64,000 nucleotides of DNA from Strix aluco. Lineage: Eukaryota > Chordata > Aves > Strigiformes > Strigidae. The stretch covers positions 47,329,330 to 47,393,329 of the forward strand of contig NC_133935.1 of NCBI RefSeq assembly GCF_031877795.1. Reading direction: 5' to 3'. Under the pieces are notes generated by a model. It was not told the origin of the DNA, did no database searches, and saw only the letters and a program-made list of their open reading frames with translations. Both the position numbers and the translations under genes were made by a program. This document shows, in pieces, positions 25,658 to 40,188 of this stretch (the stretch's first letter is position 1; each line of letters starts with the position of its first letter).

Positions 25658-28600
25658 CTACAAAAGAAATCAGTAATAGCACTGTGGTAAATAAGTAGCC
25701 TCTTGATATTGGAAACAAAGAAAGAACATCACTACCTTTAAGAGACTCCAAAATTAAAGTGGAGCAGTAACTTTTTTTTTTTAAACTACATATGCATCTC
25801 TTTACTGCCACCAAAATCTTCCAATTTTCCAGGCCATCCTAATGGATTTTCTAACGGGTAACACATGTTTGCCGTTCTTTTCATAAAGCTATCACACTGT
25901 CAGGAGACTATAAATTATGGTCATACAGTTCATCAACACATAATGTGCCACATAACCTGCAGGACAGGTAACATAAGCTCTCCAAATTAGCATGGGATCT
26001 TATCACTCTGTTGCTGGGCACTAAGCCAAATCTCCTCTTCTTGTCCTTAGTACTGAGGTTTTAGAATAGGAGCTGATCAGCCAGAAACTCATCCTTGCTT
26101 GTGCTGTAATGTGCTCCATCTTCATATAGCAACATACAAGTAAGGAAGGATGTGCTGAGACAATGGTACTTAAAAATGGTGTTTTCAGGAGAGAAGAAAA
26201 TAGACAGATCTGTTAATTTTTACAGCATTTTAATACCAGTGCAAAACCAGCTATGCCATAGGATGGTTGTGAACTCTGATTACTGCTCAAGTAGTACAAA
26301 CTCAGACTACGGTTAAATGAAAGCTTCTTGAGGCCAAATTCAGACGTAGTATAGGATGTGCATATGTACCATTTTGTTCTAAAAAGATCTCAGCCAGGCT
26401 TTTAATTTCCTATCCTGTTTATGCTTCCTATACAAGCACAGAAGCTGAAACATTTGTGAGCTAAAGGGTATTCCTGCAGATAAAGCTAGACACTTCTCAG
26501 AGGAATAAGTTTCTGATTTGCAGAAAAGAATGCCCTCTTTTTGTTGCTAAAAATTATACCAAAACACAGTTCTCCAGGCTGAAACACATCTGGAACGTCA
26601 TATGTAAGACCTCTGTAGAGAATCTAGAAGTACATACAGCTGCTGTCAGTGACTGGGCAGTAATATAGTGGGACAAAGAATGAAATTACCTCTGTAAAAT
26701 CTGATATCAAATCTTACACAACACAGAAAAAAAGGTTACATCAACACTTATTATAAGACTTTCACCAAAGATTTACACCATAGACTGGGCTATCCCAGTC
26801 AAGAACAAAGAGGTTCTTTTACGCCCATCTGTTCATTCTCCAGAAAAAAACTTTCTTCCACTGAAATTTTCTATTATTGGGCTCTGTAATGAGTGCTTTT
26901 GTTAAAAAACTTCAGCTGATCTCTTTGGTCATGTCTGAGTCCCTGGAACATGAAACCAGTATGGCTTTTCAGCATTTCAAAATTTTGATTCCTCTTCAGT
27001 ACTTCATAAGGAAGTAGGCAAAGTAAGAAACCATATGTTGATGACTGTGAAGGGTTACAAACTGTTGTTGCCCCTACGGGGTTAGCTGGTTCCAACAACT
27101 ATTCTCAAGATGGTTTCTTGAGAAAAAGAACAAAGGAGTATGTAGCTAAATTAAGGCAAAACTGGGGAAAAAAAGTGCACTCTTGCTACTGGTGGAAGAA
27201 CTTTGGGGAATTTATGCTTACTGCTTTTTTGTTACGCTTTTTCTGAGTAGTAAAAAAGTCCTGAGGTTGAGGCTTTGTTCATGTTCTCTGGCTAGTGTAG
27301 TCATGTGCTCAGAGGGTGTATCTGCAGGTTTAGATGCAGACTGTCACATGAATTTTGCTTCTGCTGAGCCGCCATGGCTCAGAACAGTGCTGCTTCATGG
27401 AGATTTTTTAGCAGAGTCCCATGCTAACAGAACCACAAAGGGTTGACTATTGCTGAGGTATTTTGTAGACAAACCCAGACATTTATTCAGGAGTGAACTC
27501 TCCAAAGCAAAACTGAAAGGGTAGGCAAGAAAAATGTAGTCCTTTTTAAAGCTGCTAGGAATATGAAACTTTTAACTGTGCATAGCACGCACCAGCAATA
27601 TTGCCTTCTAAAGCAAAATCAGAGGTGTAATGTCTCATCTTTGCCATGAACTGCTTTGATCTAGCCTGAGTAGATTGGTACTAGAGTGCAGATCCTGGCA
27701 TGGTTCAAGATCTTACTGTTTCTTGTCCTCCCACCACCAAATTGCTGTGTGAGAACATGCCCATCCAGAGCCAAGCCAGGCAGTCAGCATTGCTATGGTT
27801 ATGACCACATAGCTCAAGCAGTTTCTACAGGTCCCCAACACACAGATGGGGCCTCCAAAAAATGCAGGTTCCACAGTTCCTCCCCCTTAATGCTTCCTAT
27901 TACCTTCTTAGATTTTTCTCTAAATGTTCAGATGACCTAAAATTCTTGACACTGAAAAAAGTTAGTAATTCTCCCTAGATTTATCCAGGATCAGGATGTT
28001 TTGGCTTATGCATTGTCGATGCAACTGCTTCTGTGATCCCTACAGAACTGCTACACCAAGACCAAGGAAACCAGAAAATCCTTAAAGCTAACCAGATCCA
28101 TTAAACGAAATTGTATTTAAACATACATAGCAATAAAGAAAAAAAGTTATCACTCTCTCCAGGCTTTCCATACTACTGAGTTTTGATTCTCAAAAACTGA
28201 GTTAACATTAGTAAAATGTGAGTTTGGTTGACATTTACAGAAATATCCATGTGTGCTAGGTGCTGAATTTCCATTTCACTGTAATGTAATTTGTACTTCT
28301 TAGTTGGAAGTGTATCATTAAGCCCTTGTTGCGATATTTCAAACATTAATGGATATCAACATTTTATTTTTCCCCCATTTAACCTTTCTTTCAAAAAGTG
28401 CATGCAAAGGAAACTGCATATAATTGAGTCTATTACAGAAAATTAAGATTACTTATTTAAACACAAGAAATCAAGACATACTAAAATTAATGGAGCAGAT
28501 ATTTAGGTGCCTCCTTTATGTTGGCTTATATTAACTCAGAATGAGGCTTAAAATTTTCTAAATAACTGCAAGGCTCTCAAAACTTCAGGTCAGCAATTAC

Positions 28601-31600
28601 AGTAACATAAATATGCAGCCAAATGCACATACACTGCACAGAACATGAAAGTAGTATTATTGTCTTGATTTTCTGATGTACTAGGTTATTTGTCCTTAAA
28701 GCACAACTTCCTTACCAGCTTATGTCTTTTTTTGCTATTAATTTTAGAATTAATAAACTGACAGCAGCCATAAGAACATATACTAAACCAAAAGGACTAA
28801 GGGATGCTAACCTGGTCATGGGACCAAACAACCCGTTGTCCCAAATCTGTTTTATCACATGATATCTGAATACGAAGAACAGCTGAACCCAGTCAAGCCT
28901 TATTTCAATGAAGAAAGGACTTTATGTATTGACACACAAATACTAAATCATTTTTTTAGAAGCACACATAGTTCTTTCTGAGCTTTGTCAGCAGAAATAT
29001 TATCTTTGGTTTACTGCAAGAGATGTGACTCAGCCAACAGATACTCTAAGGAACTGTAAGGCACCTGGGAAAGGTAATTCTTTTTGGGCTGACTGCTCCA
29101 TTAATTCAGGTAGAAACTGTGTGCTGGAAGGACTGTCATTCTATGTTTGGCTAGTACAGTCAGCAGCAGAGGTACCTAGAAGTGGATGTCTAACCCCAAA
29201 AAGGTCAGCATTCCTCACTTGTGAAGTTTACATTTTGGAATTTTACAGTAAAACATGTCAGTTCAATGGGCTTTCCCAGCTACTCCATCTTCTATGTTCT
29301 AAATGCCAACATTAGCAATTTTAGCAGCAGTGCAGTCAGTAACCACAGGATCATTTGCATGCTCTGGGAAGGAAGGAAGACTTAAGACAAGTGATGGCAC
29401 TGATCCCATGCCCATATCTAGATATCACCATGCTTCTTGCAAAGAAAACTCTATTGCCACCAAATCGGTAATAGCATATTTGCAGTGTAGCGGATCTACT
29501 CAATATTATCCAACCAATTACTCCAGGGAAGGTTTTAGGTCTCTATCTATAAGCTAAGTCATTAGGACAACGTGAAAAAAATCAGCCCCTACAAACCAAA
29601 ACATCAGAACAAATACTGATTTTAAAAGGCTCAGCTTCAGAAACTACAAAACTCATGGCTATGAAAAGCTACAAATTACTCCTGTGAGAGGCTTGTAATC
29701 AAGACTGTAGACAGGGGGGTTCTTCTTGTGAAAATGAAAATTGTTTATGAAAATGTGAATATCCCCAAAGTTATTTCTATATTGCCTCAACAGAGACTCC
29801 TCTAATTGAATTTTCTCCATTTGTGGAGATTTTTGCTTTCTCTCTCCTCTAGTCATTATGGGCCTGTATTTCATCATTATCTAAACATGTGAAATCTCCC
29901 CAGTCTACAGATTTTTTAATTTTATAGCTTCATGGAAAATGTTGTTCTAAAATTGCAGTTCCAAGGCACCAGATCAGCATGTTGAATGTTTGCCCCCTGT
30001 ATTAACTGAATCAAGTGGATAAAATTACCATTGTTTCAGTTCAGCTTAGGTAGTAACACTGCAGAACATATCCCCATGTTACATTAAACCTCATCTGGGC
30101 CTTCAAGGCTGCTCTCATTTTTAAAGAGCTAATATGATTGATGGATACTTCAGAAGAATAAAGATAAAGATTAACTTTTGAAAGCATCACTTTAAACGGC
30201 TTTTATTTGAATACTGATCCAATTTATTTAACTTTATTTTTCTTGCTTAAGAGATATGATGGTGAGAATGAAATATGTAGCTAGCACAGCTCATGCTTAA
30301 AAATTAAACACTTTGGGAGAAAAGTTAAAAATTAAACAGTTAGAAAAAAATTAATTAAAATCGTGCTATGCCTTTACAGGGATTTTTTTTCAAGAGTGAA
30401 TAATAAAGCTCTACAATGAGCTAAGAATAATCTTCTAAGTTATAATTAATTGGTACATACTTGCTCCTATTTAAAGTATGTTCTAACAATTGGAGATACA
30501 CTTATAAAATTGGATCATAATTATTTATCTTCTGGGCAAATTGTGTTCTAATTTTTTAAAATGTAATTGCACACAGTTTAGACCATTCTTTGATTAAGTG
30601 ACAAATTTCAATACCATTTAGGGTACTATTTGGCAAAGAAAATTAATCAGAAACATTATTCTTTATTTTTGCAGCTATTTAACATTTAACTTAAGCCTAT
30701 TTTTCTTGATGACTATATTTATAGACTTGTTTAATAGGTTACAAGGCTCAGATAAGAAATAACAACGAAGTATTGGTACTTTGTTGGGAGATCTGTAATA
30801 CAGATTCTATTGTAAGGAACAGCACCACAAGTAGTTTATTTTTTAAGACGGCAGTTCCAAAGCTTATACTCCCATTCTCTATTACAAAGTCCAGGAGCCA
30901 TGCTGCTGGCACCACTGTGCACACAGTGGAGGGAAGGATCCTCCGCCATAGCACATGCCCAGTCTGAAGAGAAAGGACAGAACTTCCCCTTGAAAATTGA
31001 GGCACAGAGCTGTGATGGGCTTGACATTCAGGTGCCTGTCACGCACTAAATTCAGGGCATATTAAGCAAGGATACGGCTACTCAGGGTGTCTGTGGCAAA
31101 GCTATGCACAGATGCTAGGTCTCCTCAGTCCCAGTCCTGTGCTTCTGAGCTTCAGGTATCGTGTGGGTCTGACTGAGGCAGGCAGAGAATACATCATCCC
31201 TCAAGTGATGGTTACTGCTATTGCTCCTTTCCCTTCCTATGCCAGATATCCCATAACTGAACACACAACTAGCACACTCAAGCTCCGCAACACTGATTTT
31301 AATGACTGAGTGGTGAGTTAAGCACTTCTTTGTGAGACTAATCTCTGAGTAGATATGCCTTGTTTTGTCCTTTCTGGACAATTTTTGCAATTAAAATATG
31401 GTCCTTTCTGTTCAATTGCTTTGCAAAGCTGTGGAGAGATCATTCCTGAATGAGAAAATTGGAGACAAATCTAACTTTTAAAGATTTAAAATTAACTACT
31501 GCTAATCCATAATCGCTACATATAGGGTCATTTTATTGTGATCACGTACAGAAGTAAGAAGGTAAAACTGCTACCTGAACCAGCTGCCCCATAAAGCCCA

Positions 31601-33500
31601 GTTTTGTCTTTCACAAGACGAAATCCTCTCTCTTTTCAGACATACTCCCCAGATGATCTTTCAGAGCACTAACTCCTTGATTAACTCGTGCGCTCAACAG
31701 TGTTTTCGTCCTCCTTAAACAGTTTTATTGACTTGAGTGCAAGATTCTACTCAAATGTTGTAAAAACCTATTAATTAGTTAAATCACTTCAGCAACATTG
31801 GCTGACACTAGCTGGCAAAGCTCCAGTAACAGTTCAAAATGCATGAATAGCTATGCCTGAATTTTTTCAGTAATTAAAACTTCTAGGGGTTGAGAACACA
31901 GAAAGGATCTATTTTATTGTTTTACATGTATCAGACATTCATGTGTGAAAAAAAATAAAATAACTCTCATTTTTTTATGTTTGTCGCTAATGATTCCCAA
32001 AAATAGCTGGTGGGCATCAAACCTGAGAAAAAAGCTAGTGTCTCTTCCAAGCAACTAACAAAAATAATTAACCTTTTGGCCACGTTCCCACAAATAGTGA
32101 TGCAGATGGTTAAACTTAAGTATATTTATAAGTTGATGCAAGACCGTAGCACTAGTGTGTCCATGTGAAACAAAGCAACAGAATTACGTATCTCAAGTCA
32201 TTAGAGAGAAATAAGGGAGGAGGAAAAAGAAAGAAAAAATACTTTGTTACGAAATTTGATTTTCTATTACCTAAGCCAGACTTCATTGAAATTATCTCAA
32301 TTATTGACTGTTAAATTGTTATTTACCACTCCCTCTGATCTATGGATAGTTTCATTTATAGTCATTCATTCATTATAGACATGTTACAGTCTCCTGATAG
32401 TCTCCTGTACACTCTTGCAGTACAATTTGTTTCTCTGGTGACATTTCCATTCAGTAGTTAAAGGTCCATCCAAGTAAGTACACTGCCAATTTAGACAGGT
32501 AGATGGGCATGAATCCATTGTTCTTTGCTGAGGAAATACAAATTCTGCACCAACCAGTATGGAGATCTAATACTCTCAAATTAGGCTTGTTAGTTATTAC
32601 TGTCTTTGTTCAAATTACGTGATGGAAGTCATCTTACTTCATTACTTCCACCTTTCTTAACACTGACAAAGAATTAATTAGTGTTCCTAAAAGTCACAGC
32701 AATATGACAAGTCTTTGAAATGGTAAACAGAAGTCACTGGAAAAGCCCATATCTACACTATTACATTTTAAAAGATTAACTGGGTACTAGGATGCAATCA
32801 TCCAAGATCCTGATTTAATTTTTTAGTAACCAGAAGTGGTTCACCTGTAGTGCAAAATGACACACAGATGTGTTCTGTCTTGAAATCCAGAGACTCAACT
32901 GGAAAATTCATAGCATATTCTCTTTTCCGAGATCTCTGCTCTACCTCAGTGCCCCAAGACTTCTCAGAACAACCTGGACGATCAGAGACCAGAACAGATA
33001 CAAAATATCTGGATTTGCATTCAGGATTGTCCACCAGTCTCTACTTCTTCTCATTCATGAAGACAGACAAATGCAAACTTCATTAACCCATGGGCCACAG
33101 AATGGATACTGACTTCAGTCTAATTCAGCGCAGCAGACTGCACTCCACTGCAAATACCATCTATTCATCTAAGCATTGCTTTCCTTAAAAACAAAAAATC
33201 AACAAAAAGAAAACTCACGCCTTCCTATCTCTTGTGCTAGAAAGTGTAGACTGAATGTACACTCAGAATTGCAAAAAAAGAAGAAAAACATATTAGAAAG
33301 AAGGTAAGTATTGAACATTAACTCTGCTTATCAAGTAGCATAGTGAGTTTAGCTCTGTTGATCAAAGATTAGCAGATTATTATCAACCATAAAGTCAGCA
33401 TAACACATGCAAGGACAAGAGACACCAAATTTGCAGACATCAGAATGCAACCCTCACTTTATACAACTTTGATGTGGTAGAGTATTGGATTTTCTCATTT

Positions 33501-33521
33501 GGGGGGGGGGTGGGGGTGGGG
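33501..33521 (+). repeat. G-rich run, possible G-quadruplex
   Basis: G10-T-G5-T-G4 on the plus strand, in TRHDE intron 15. It satisfies the four-G-tract pattern. Confidence 0.85.
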
Positions 33522-35069
33522 ATTGATGATATCTGCAAGGCAGTTTTCCAAGTAAACAAAACTGATCAGAGTGCTTGTGACAGAAGAATAATAGTAAAAT
33601 TAGTAAAAACTGCATTAAACCTAAAATCACCCCAAAGTGATATGAAGCCCAGATCAATCAAATGCATTTACTGTAAGTTTTCTAGGGGTATCAAGACAAT
33701 TAATTAAGGTGCTTTGTTTCCATTGAAAAGACAGCAACCAATAAATAGCAATGGTTACATTTCTAAAGAAGAAAAAACATAAGAGCAAACTGAAGTGGCT
33801 ATGACTAGCTAGGGGCACTCCAACAGGTCCAGTAAAATCTTAAAGAAACATAGCAACATAATTGTGTCTGATGCTATCCTATCATCTCCCACTGCTCACT
33901 GCTACATATTAGCAAAAGAATAACATCACCACAGCTCTACTAACAGAACCAGAACACAAGCACTCCTTTTTCTGCTGAAGGCAAAATCAGCTGTCTCAGT
34001 TCAAAGCAGCTCTCTCATATACTCATGTTCACACTATCCTGTCTAACTTTGCCTCAAGCAAGCGTGCATCCACAGTCCACTCTGCCAGCAGAAATATGTA
34101 TGTGGAAACCTGTAGCTGATGGATGGTAACAGTAGCTGGAAGAAAATCACGTCTGCACCCACAGAGAGGTTTGCAAAAACATGCTTGTGTCTATGTATAA
34201 GTCGGGCTTTGAGCCATCATAGTGTATATTCACATGTTACCCATTGTTATGATATATCCTGTCAGGAGTTTAGATTGCAGCTCTCCACACATTCTTTCCT
34301 GAACCTCAGAAATACACGTTCACTCAGTCTATCCAATGCAGAAAGTCTGAAAATGCTAATCCTCTTAGAAACATGTTTTTCTTTCAGAAGAGATATGCAG
34401 TGAAGGTTAAAGGGGTTAACAAGGCTGATTCTCAAGCTCAGGCAGGCATTGTATGGTAATTTTGTTAATTTTTTAGGCTGAACCACAATGCTGTTATATC
34501 TAAGGAGTGTGAATAATGTATTTCTTCACACATGAAAGAGCTTCACAGGGATGAGCTCAGTTAAATGAAGGTAGAAGCAAACATCTTAATTTTCAGCTAA
34601 CAGTAGCTTCTCTTGTACAGCATTCTGCTGTTGACTGAATCCCAGTAACCTTAGCTTCTCAAACTACAGAGGGAAATTTCAATGTGCTTATATGTTTTCT
34701 ACTAGGTTTATATTCCATGTATTCAACATGGAAGTTTCAAGGGTTTCCATTGCTCCAATACAGGAATAGCATATATCCCAATTTAACAGAGTGAAAATGT
34801 TTGCCTTCATATCAACTGTCAAGTCAGTAGTCAATGCAGACTTTCAAGCAAAATGTGCTGGAGCCATCAGCTGTTTACAAAGAGCAAAATTACTTAAATT
34901 CATTGATTAAAAAAACTGTAAGACATACCTTGAAGTCTAATCCTAGATTTTCAGTTGAAAAAAATAATCACTTCTTTTTAACAACTGCAAGGATTAAAAT
35001 ATGATATTGATTCCTAGACCAGTGCAACCAGATGTCTCCTTATAGCCTCTTCTACATGTGATGTTATGT

Positions 35070-35097
35070 GTTTGGCTTGCCTCTTGTAGAGCCAAAC
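35070..35097. repeat. Hairpin, 8-bp perfect arms
   Basis: GTTTGGCT and AGCCAAAC separated by 12 bases, in intron 15. Confidence 0.85.
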
Positions 35098-38000
35098 TTC
35101 TTTTTTAGAGTTATGTTCCTTGTTTTAGCATCATGTTTTGCCCTGCAAAAGTAGTAGTGAGCAATACCACCTAAAGCCCTTTGCATACTATGTAATCCTG
35201 GTATTTCAGGTACTCAAGCCTCCCTTCCTCAGATGAATGCTCTCATCTTTAGGCTGGAGAGCTGTATTATTTCTCTTGCTAATGAAGTAAATCCCAGTGG
35301 CTGAGCTTCAACGAGAGGCGTAAAGTGTGTTGCGGTGTCTTAATACTGTCCCAAACACCTCGCAGATAGGTCATCAGGGTGGTCTTCTGCATGTGGCAGA
35401 TGCAGGGCTGAGGTACTAAACTGAAGCTCTACCACAATCTCAGAACTACTGTTTAAAAGGGTGTTGAGAAGCAGCTTCTCTGCCAGCTCTATTTGAAAAG
35501 AAAAGGAGCAGACCTTTTCCTGCTTTAGCGACACTTCTGAAAGGCACCTTTTGCAAGGACCCCTAACTCTATGATCGCCATTTACATATATTCATTTGAT
35601 ACAGGTATCTTTCTACCTGTAGTGCTGGACCCTAAGAGGGCCTACTCTCCCTTCACAGTCTGATGTTCTTCACTCAGCACAGTGGCTGCCAACAACTTCA
35701 TTTAGAGGTTGCCAGATCTCCTTGTAGGAAGTGTAAGAGTCTGATTCTGCCCTGTGAGCCAGGCATCTAAAAATGAAGCACTGCAACACCTTAGAAATTC
35801 AAGCCTTCAGCTTCTTCAAGCTTCTCAGCTGACTTCCACTTTCATGCATACTTAATGTTGCAGATCACATGTATGAGGTTTTTTTACTAATTCCGTAAGA
35901 AAATCTGCAGTGCTACAGCTGGAAATCTAATGTTTTTTTTCAAATAGTGCAGAAACACAAAGAGGACCTCTGGCTTTGTGCTATGAATGACCATTATTTT
36001 CCTTAGTGAACAGTGGCAAATTATGTGCACAGTAAAGAACATGTAATTACAAAGTACAAACAGTAACTGATTATTATGATTATTTCAATCCCCTACAGTG
36101 AAGAGTAGATGGTAATTAATTTCTGGACCTACCAGACTAAATATAATTACTAAAAACTACAGCAACTGTAGGCATATGCTGGTAAAACAGTTAGATATTA
36201 CTGTATTTGTTTATTACCCAACACCTTATCCATAATTAAATGCCATAAGTGAAACAGAAAAAACATTTCAAAAGAACTTCTAAAAAGCCATAGATTAAAA
36301 ACGTGGTTAAAAATTATGAATTTTAGCATTTCTACAGTGTTATTAATTGCACGTTCTCTGTTACGCGTATTTGAATTTTAACTGCAGTCACTGCCAGGGA
36401 ATCAAAAACCTCCTTTACATGATTTACTGCGTGTGCATTTATGTGGTATTTTAATACCACATATTAATTTAATACTACCCTAATTTTGTATTGATTAGAA
36501 TCTTGGGACACAAGCCTAATTCCATAGTCTCATTTTGGGGTCTACTGCTCTAAGAATTTGTTCCTTCCAACATGTGCTGCTTGTGAATTAGCCTATTGTA
36601 TGAAACATCTCATCTTCCAGAATAAGGTTTTTGGGAGGGGATGGGTGGAAAGGTTGCAAATTAGCCTTTATTTTTCCTCTCATAGTCAAACTCAAATTAT
36701 ACCTGTACATAAAATATCTCTGAGCTCTCTGGAACTCTATCTTCATGCTCTGACTATGCAAACCCACCAAGACCAGACTTTCTGCAATGCATCAGTCAAT
36801 GTCTTTGTTCTGTTTCAGAAGAGGGAAGGGCATCTACAAGAACTTTTAGAGTAGTTTTCAGCAGATAGAACTTTCCTCATTGCTGGTAAGTGGAATAGGC
36901 AAGGATACATATGGTTTCTATACCTGTCACCAGCTTTCCTCACCAGAAGCTGTCAGAGAAGGTTGGAGAAAGATGACCAGCATGAGTTTTCCCTTCTTTG
37001 TGAGGAAACAAGCTCTGAGGGGTTCCTACAGATACTGAGGTGGCTGTTTGCAGCAAATTCACAAACAGTTGTTAAGGGCATCAAACCGAGCAAAACAAGC
37101 AATTGATGAGAAAGTATAAAATGGCACCTGTTGGATGTGCTCTCTGCATGTATCTTGTACTTATCTGCTTGCCCTTTGCACTTGAGCTAACTATTGTCTC
37201 TGAAGTGCTAAAGAGGCAGAATCATGACTCAAACACCATTTAATTAAATTCTGATTGTAGAATCACCATCATTTTCTTGGTGGAAAAGCAGGGAAAACAG
37301 CCCCTGCTTTATTATCAGGTTTCAGTCTGAGTTGATTTAAACTGAGCAAAGGCGATATGGGGTACCCCTGATGCAGTAGGGATCTGAACATTCCTGAGAG
37401 AACACTGACAGACCCCTACAAATGTTGTTACTGTGAAACACAAGCTGATTTTATGTCCACAGAGCCGCTTTTACTAGTAGCCTTTGCAATGTCATTTCAG
37501 CATAAATAGATAGGAAATGAGTCTGCTCATATGTTAGTTACATTCAGTATGTAAGTGCTCTGAGATAGCAACTGGTAAATTCTAGGGTGGGGAATTGAAC
37601 AAATCCTATAATCATAAGAAATAAAAACACATCTCTGTGTCTTTGCAAGTTGTACCCCTATTTATCAGCTGACTGTCAATGTGTATTCTGTAATTACATT
37701 ATTTTTTGCAGCTGTTCTTCAAAACTGCAGTTTCTTTGGAGAAATGCACTACTTTAACTTAGTAACTATTCTCTACCTCTGCCCTGCTGTGATGCTTTTA
37801 TCATAATACTTGTCATCTGCTGGCAACCACAATCTTGTGCTCCCAAGAATGGCCCCATAGAAAGGCTAAGATGAATCTTCAGATGGCTCCTTAAATTTAT
37901 TCCTTTCCTCTCTTGCTATTGTTAGCAAAGCATTAAGCTTCTTTTTTTTTCCTGATGCCTCCTTCTTCAATCCTGCTGGAAAGGATGAAGACACAGGGTA

Positions 38001-39505
38001 GGAGAAAGCTTTGCATGGTGACAGCTTTTTAACACTGAATCATCTACTGCTGTGCATGCTAATAGATGGTGCTAGGTTTGATTAACTAATTTTGCAAATT
38101 ATTATCTAAGTAAATTACTTTTGAAGATTTTTTCCAATGATTCTTTCTCTTTAATCTCCTCTTTGAATAGTTTCATAGTGATTGTTGCTGCTGACGATAA
38201 GAATTCATATAAAACCCTGGGGTATATATTTCTTAGTAAATATATCTGGTATCATCTTACACAAGAAAACCCTCCCCCTCACACACATCTTATTCAAAGG
38301 TAGATAGTCATAGTTTCAAAATATTTTTTTTTCAGAAGTTTCAAAGTCATAGAGGAATGCAATTTCCATTAATGCTCAGTTATGACTGGTTTTAAAAGAC
38401 ACTCAGGTACATATGTAACCGGGTATGCCTGTAAAGGATTTTGAAAGATTACAGACACATCTTAATTGAAAACAAATACCTGATTGGCCCAAGACGTCTT
38501 TGAAAAATCCTACATGCCTATATGTCTATAGAGATCTGATCTTTTTGCAGAGCTAATACAAGACTAGGACTAAAAATGTAAGACTTTTTCTCTTCTCTTT
38601 TTCTTTGTTACTTGAAAGTAAAATATTTTCCTTTAAACCAAAATATCATGTGATGTACTTATGCAAATACTTCTACACCCACATTCCACATAATCAGAAA
38701 ATCCATCATTAAGCCACGGTCTTAACCTATACTCTGTACTTATCTCATTGTCCACAGATCACTACATACTTAAATATTTGTATTTTCAGTAATTTAACAT
38801 TTCTTAGATGCTTGCCTTTAAAAGATAAACTTCATACACCATCCATGGCCTGTGTTGCCTTGCCTCAGCTGAATAAACCTGTGCCTGGACAGCCTAACTT
38901 ACATATCTGCTGTCAAACCACTACAGTGCTGTTAATGCTCAACACATCAGCTATCATATTATCCTCTCTCTGAAACCTTACATGAGCTTTTCCATGTATT
39001 CCTGAATCACATTAATTTCCAAGTCCTCACCCTTACTTCATAACGTTTCCCTCAAATACATTGTTTCATCTCCTTTCTTACTTCTCAGTCCTTCTGCCTC
39101 TAACCTCTCTCACTTCTTTAATCACCTAACATCTTCTGCTCTCTTGCCCTGACACGGGCATCGTATTTGTCTGCCAATGCAGTGTTCACTCATCTTTCTT
39201 CCTTTAAACCCCTCCTTAAAACCCATCTTCTCTTGTTCTAGCATATAATTATCTAACAGCAATTTATCAGGAGTGGGCAGCGGCTATATGGGTGTCCCCT
39301 CCACCCACTCATACATGCAAAGTCATATAATTCATTCTGAAGCCCCACAGACATTTTTAAATAACAGCCAGAGACCTCTGCTTCCTTACATACCACTCTG
39401 CAGAATGGGACACTGTGGATGGGGGCAGGCAGGAGAGGAAGAGCATGCCAGCTGCATTGCCTCTGAGTAGGAGAAATGGGAAATACACATTTCAGTTTCA
39501 CTTAC

Positions 39506-39613
39506 CGGTTTCTATTGCTAGAAATCCAATCCGAGATTAACGTTGCAGCCTGCTGGTGACAGTGTTTGTTACCAAAGCTGCAGGCCAACATGATGACTTC
39601 CCGACGCAATTCT
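39506..39613 (-). CDS. TRHDE: TRHDE exon (about exon 15)
   Basis: One leading base, 35 codons and two trailing bases. Acceptor TTTGGACAG| and a strong donor CCG|GTAAGT. The leading A completes Glu with the previous exon. The peptide reads ELRREVIMLACSFGN, then CHQQAATLISDWISSNRN. It corresponds to the middle of the helical C-terminal domain. The next intron AG at 39612, two bases in, would shift the frame, so 39613 is preferred by phase. Confidence 0.96.
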
Positions 39614-40090
39614 CTGTCCAAATTAAAGAAAGCAGTAAGGCTGCATTATTGAATATGTTTGAATGTTTACAAAAACCTATTTCTTATAACAGTGGCAGCA
39701 ACTGGTAGTTGGGCAACATATAATCCAGCTATTCAAATCTCAGTGTCAATTTAATGCCTACAGCTGCTGCAACAACTAAAGAAAGGTCATGGACCAAAAC
39801 CAGCTCCCATTTACACTTATGTGCTCTTCCTGACCTCTGCAGTCACATGAGTCCAAGTTCTTAAATATCCAGTGCAGTCAAATATTAAATTAAGGTTTAG
39901 GAAATCATGTTCTCCAAACTCAGGAAAGGGGAATTAATCTCTTGCTGCTTTCCCTCTAACTCAGGAAGGAAAAACAGGACCACAGAGCTAGGAAAGTATG
40001 ACATGCTGAAGATGACACCAAATTTTAGATAGTACATTATTACAACTATATCCCACAAACAAATAATAAAAAAAAGAAGCATAACAGTAC
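39614..40090 (-). other. TRHDE: TRHDE intron 14 (477 bp), readable for 33 codons
   Basis: Weak donor GTACTG and acceptor TTTGGACAG. If retained, the frame from exon 14 runs on for 33 codons from 40089 (an aromatic, hydrophobic stretch beginning YCYASFFYYLF) to a TAG at 39990-39988. Retention would delete the last five exons, about 213 residues. Confidence 0.85.
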
Positions 40091-40188
40091 TCATGTTGGT
40101 ATGATGCTTGAACAAATGATTTGTTTAAATTATTCGTTGGCCATCCAAGCTTGAGATACATTGATGCAACTTGTCTTAAAATATACTC
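40091..40188 (-). CDS. TRHDE: TRHDE exon (about exon 14)
   Basis: 32 codons plus two bases (GA). The acceptor is strong (CTCCTCAG after a long pyrimidine run). The peptide is EYILRQVASMYLKLGWP, then SFVQASYQHE, with the split last codon (GA|A) giving Glu. NKS is a possible N-glycosylation site. The donor TGA|GTACTG is poor: it departs from the GTRAGT consensus at +4, +5 and +6 and lacks G at -1. Reading on into the intron keeps the frame open for 33 codons. This is the best place in the gene for a truncated isoform. Confidence 0.95.

Larger units (their letters stand above)
25658..39505 (-). other. TRHDE: TRHDE intron 15 (13.8 kb)
   Basis: Bounded by donor CCG|GTAAGT and acceptor TCTTTTGTAG. 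I see no exon, transposon with identifiable ends or RNA gene inside. It has a G-rich run at 33501-33521, a perfect 8-bp-arm hairpin at 35070-35097 and ordinary AT-rich sequence. Open frames up to about 98 codons resemble nothing I know. Confidence 0.8.
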
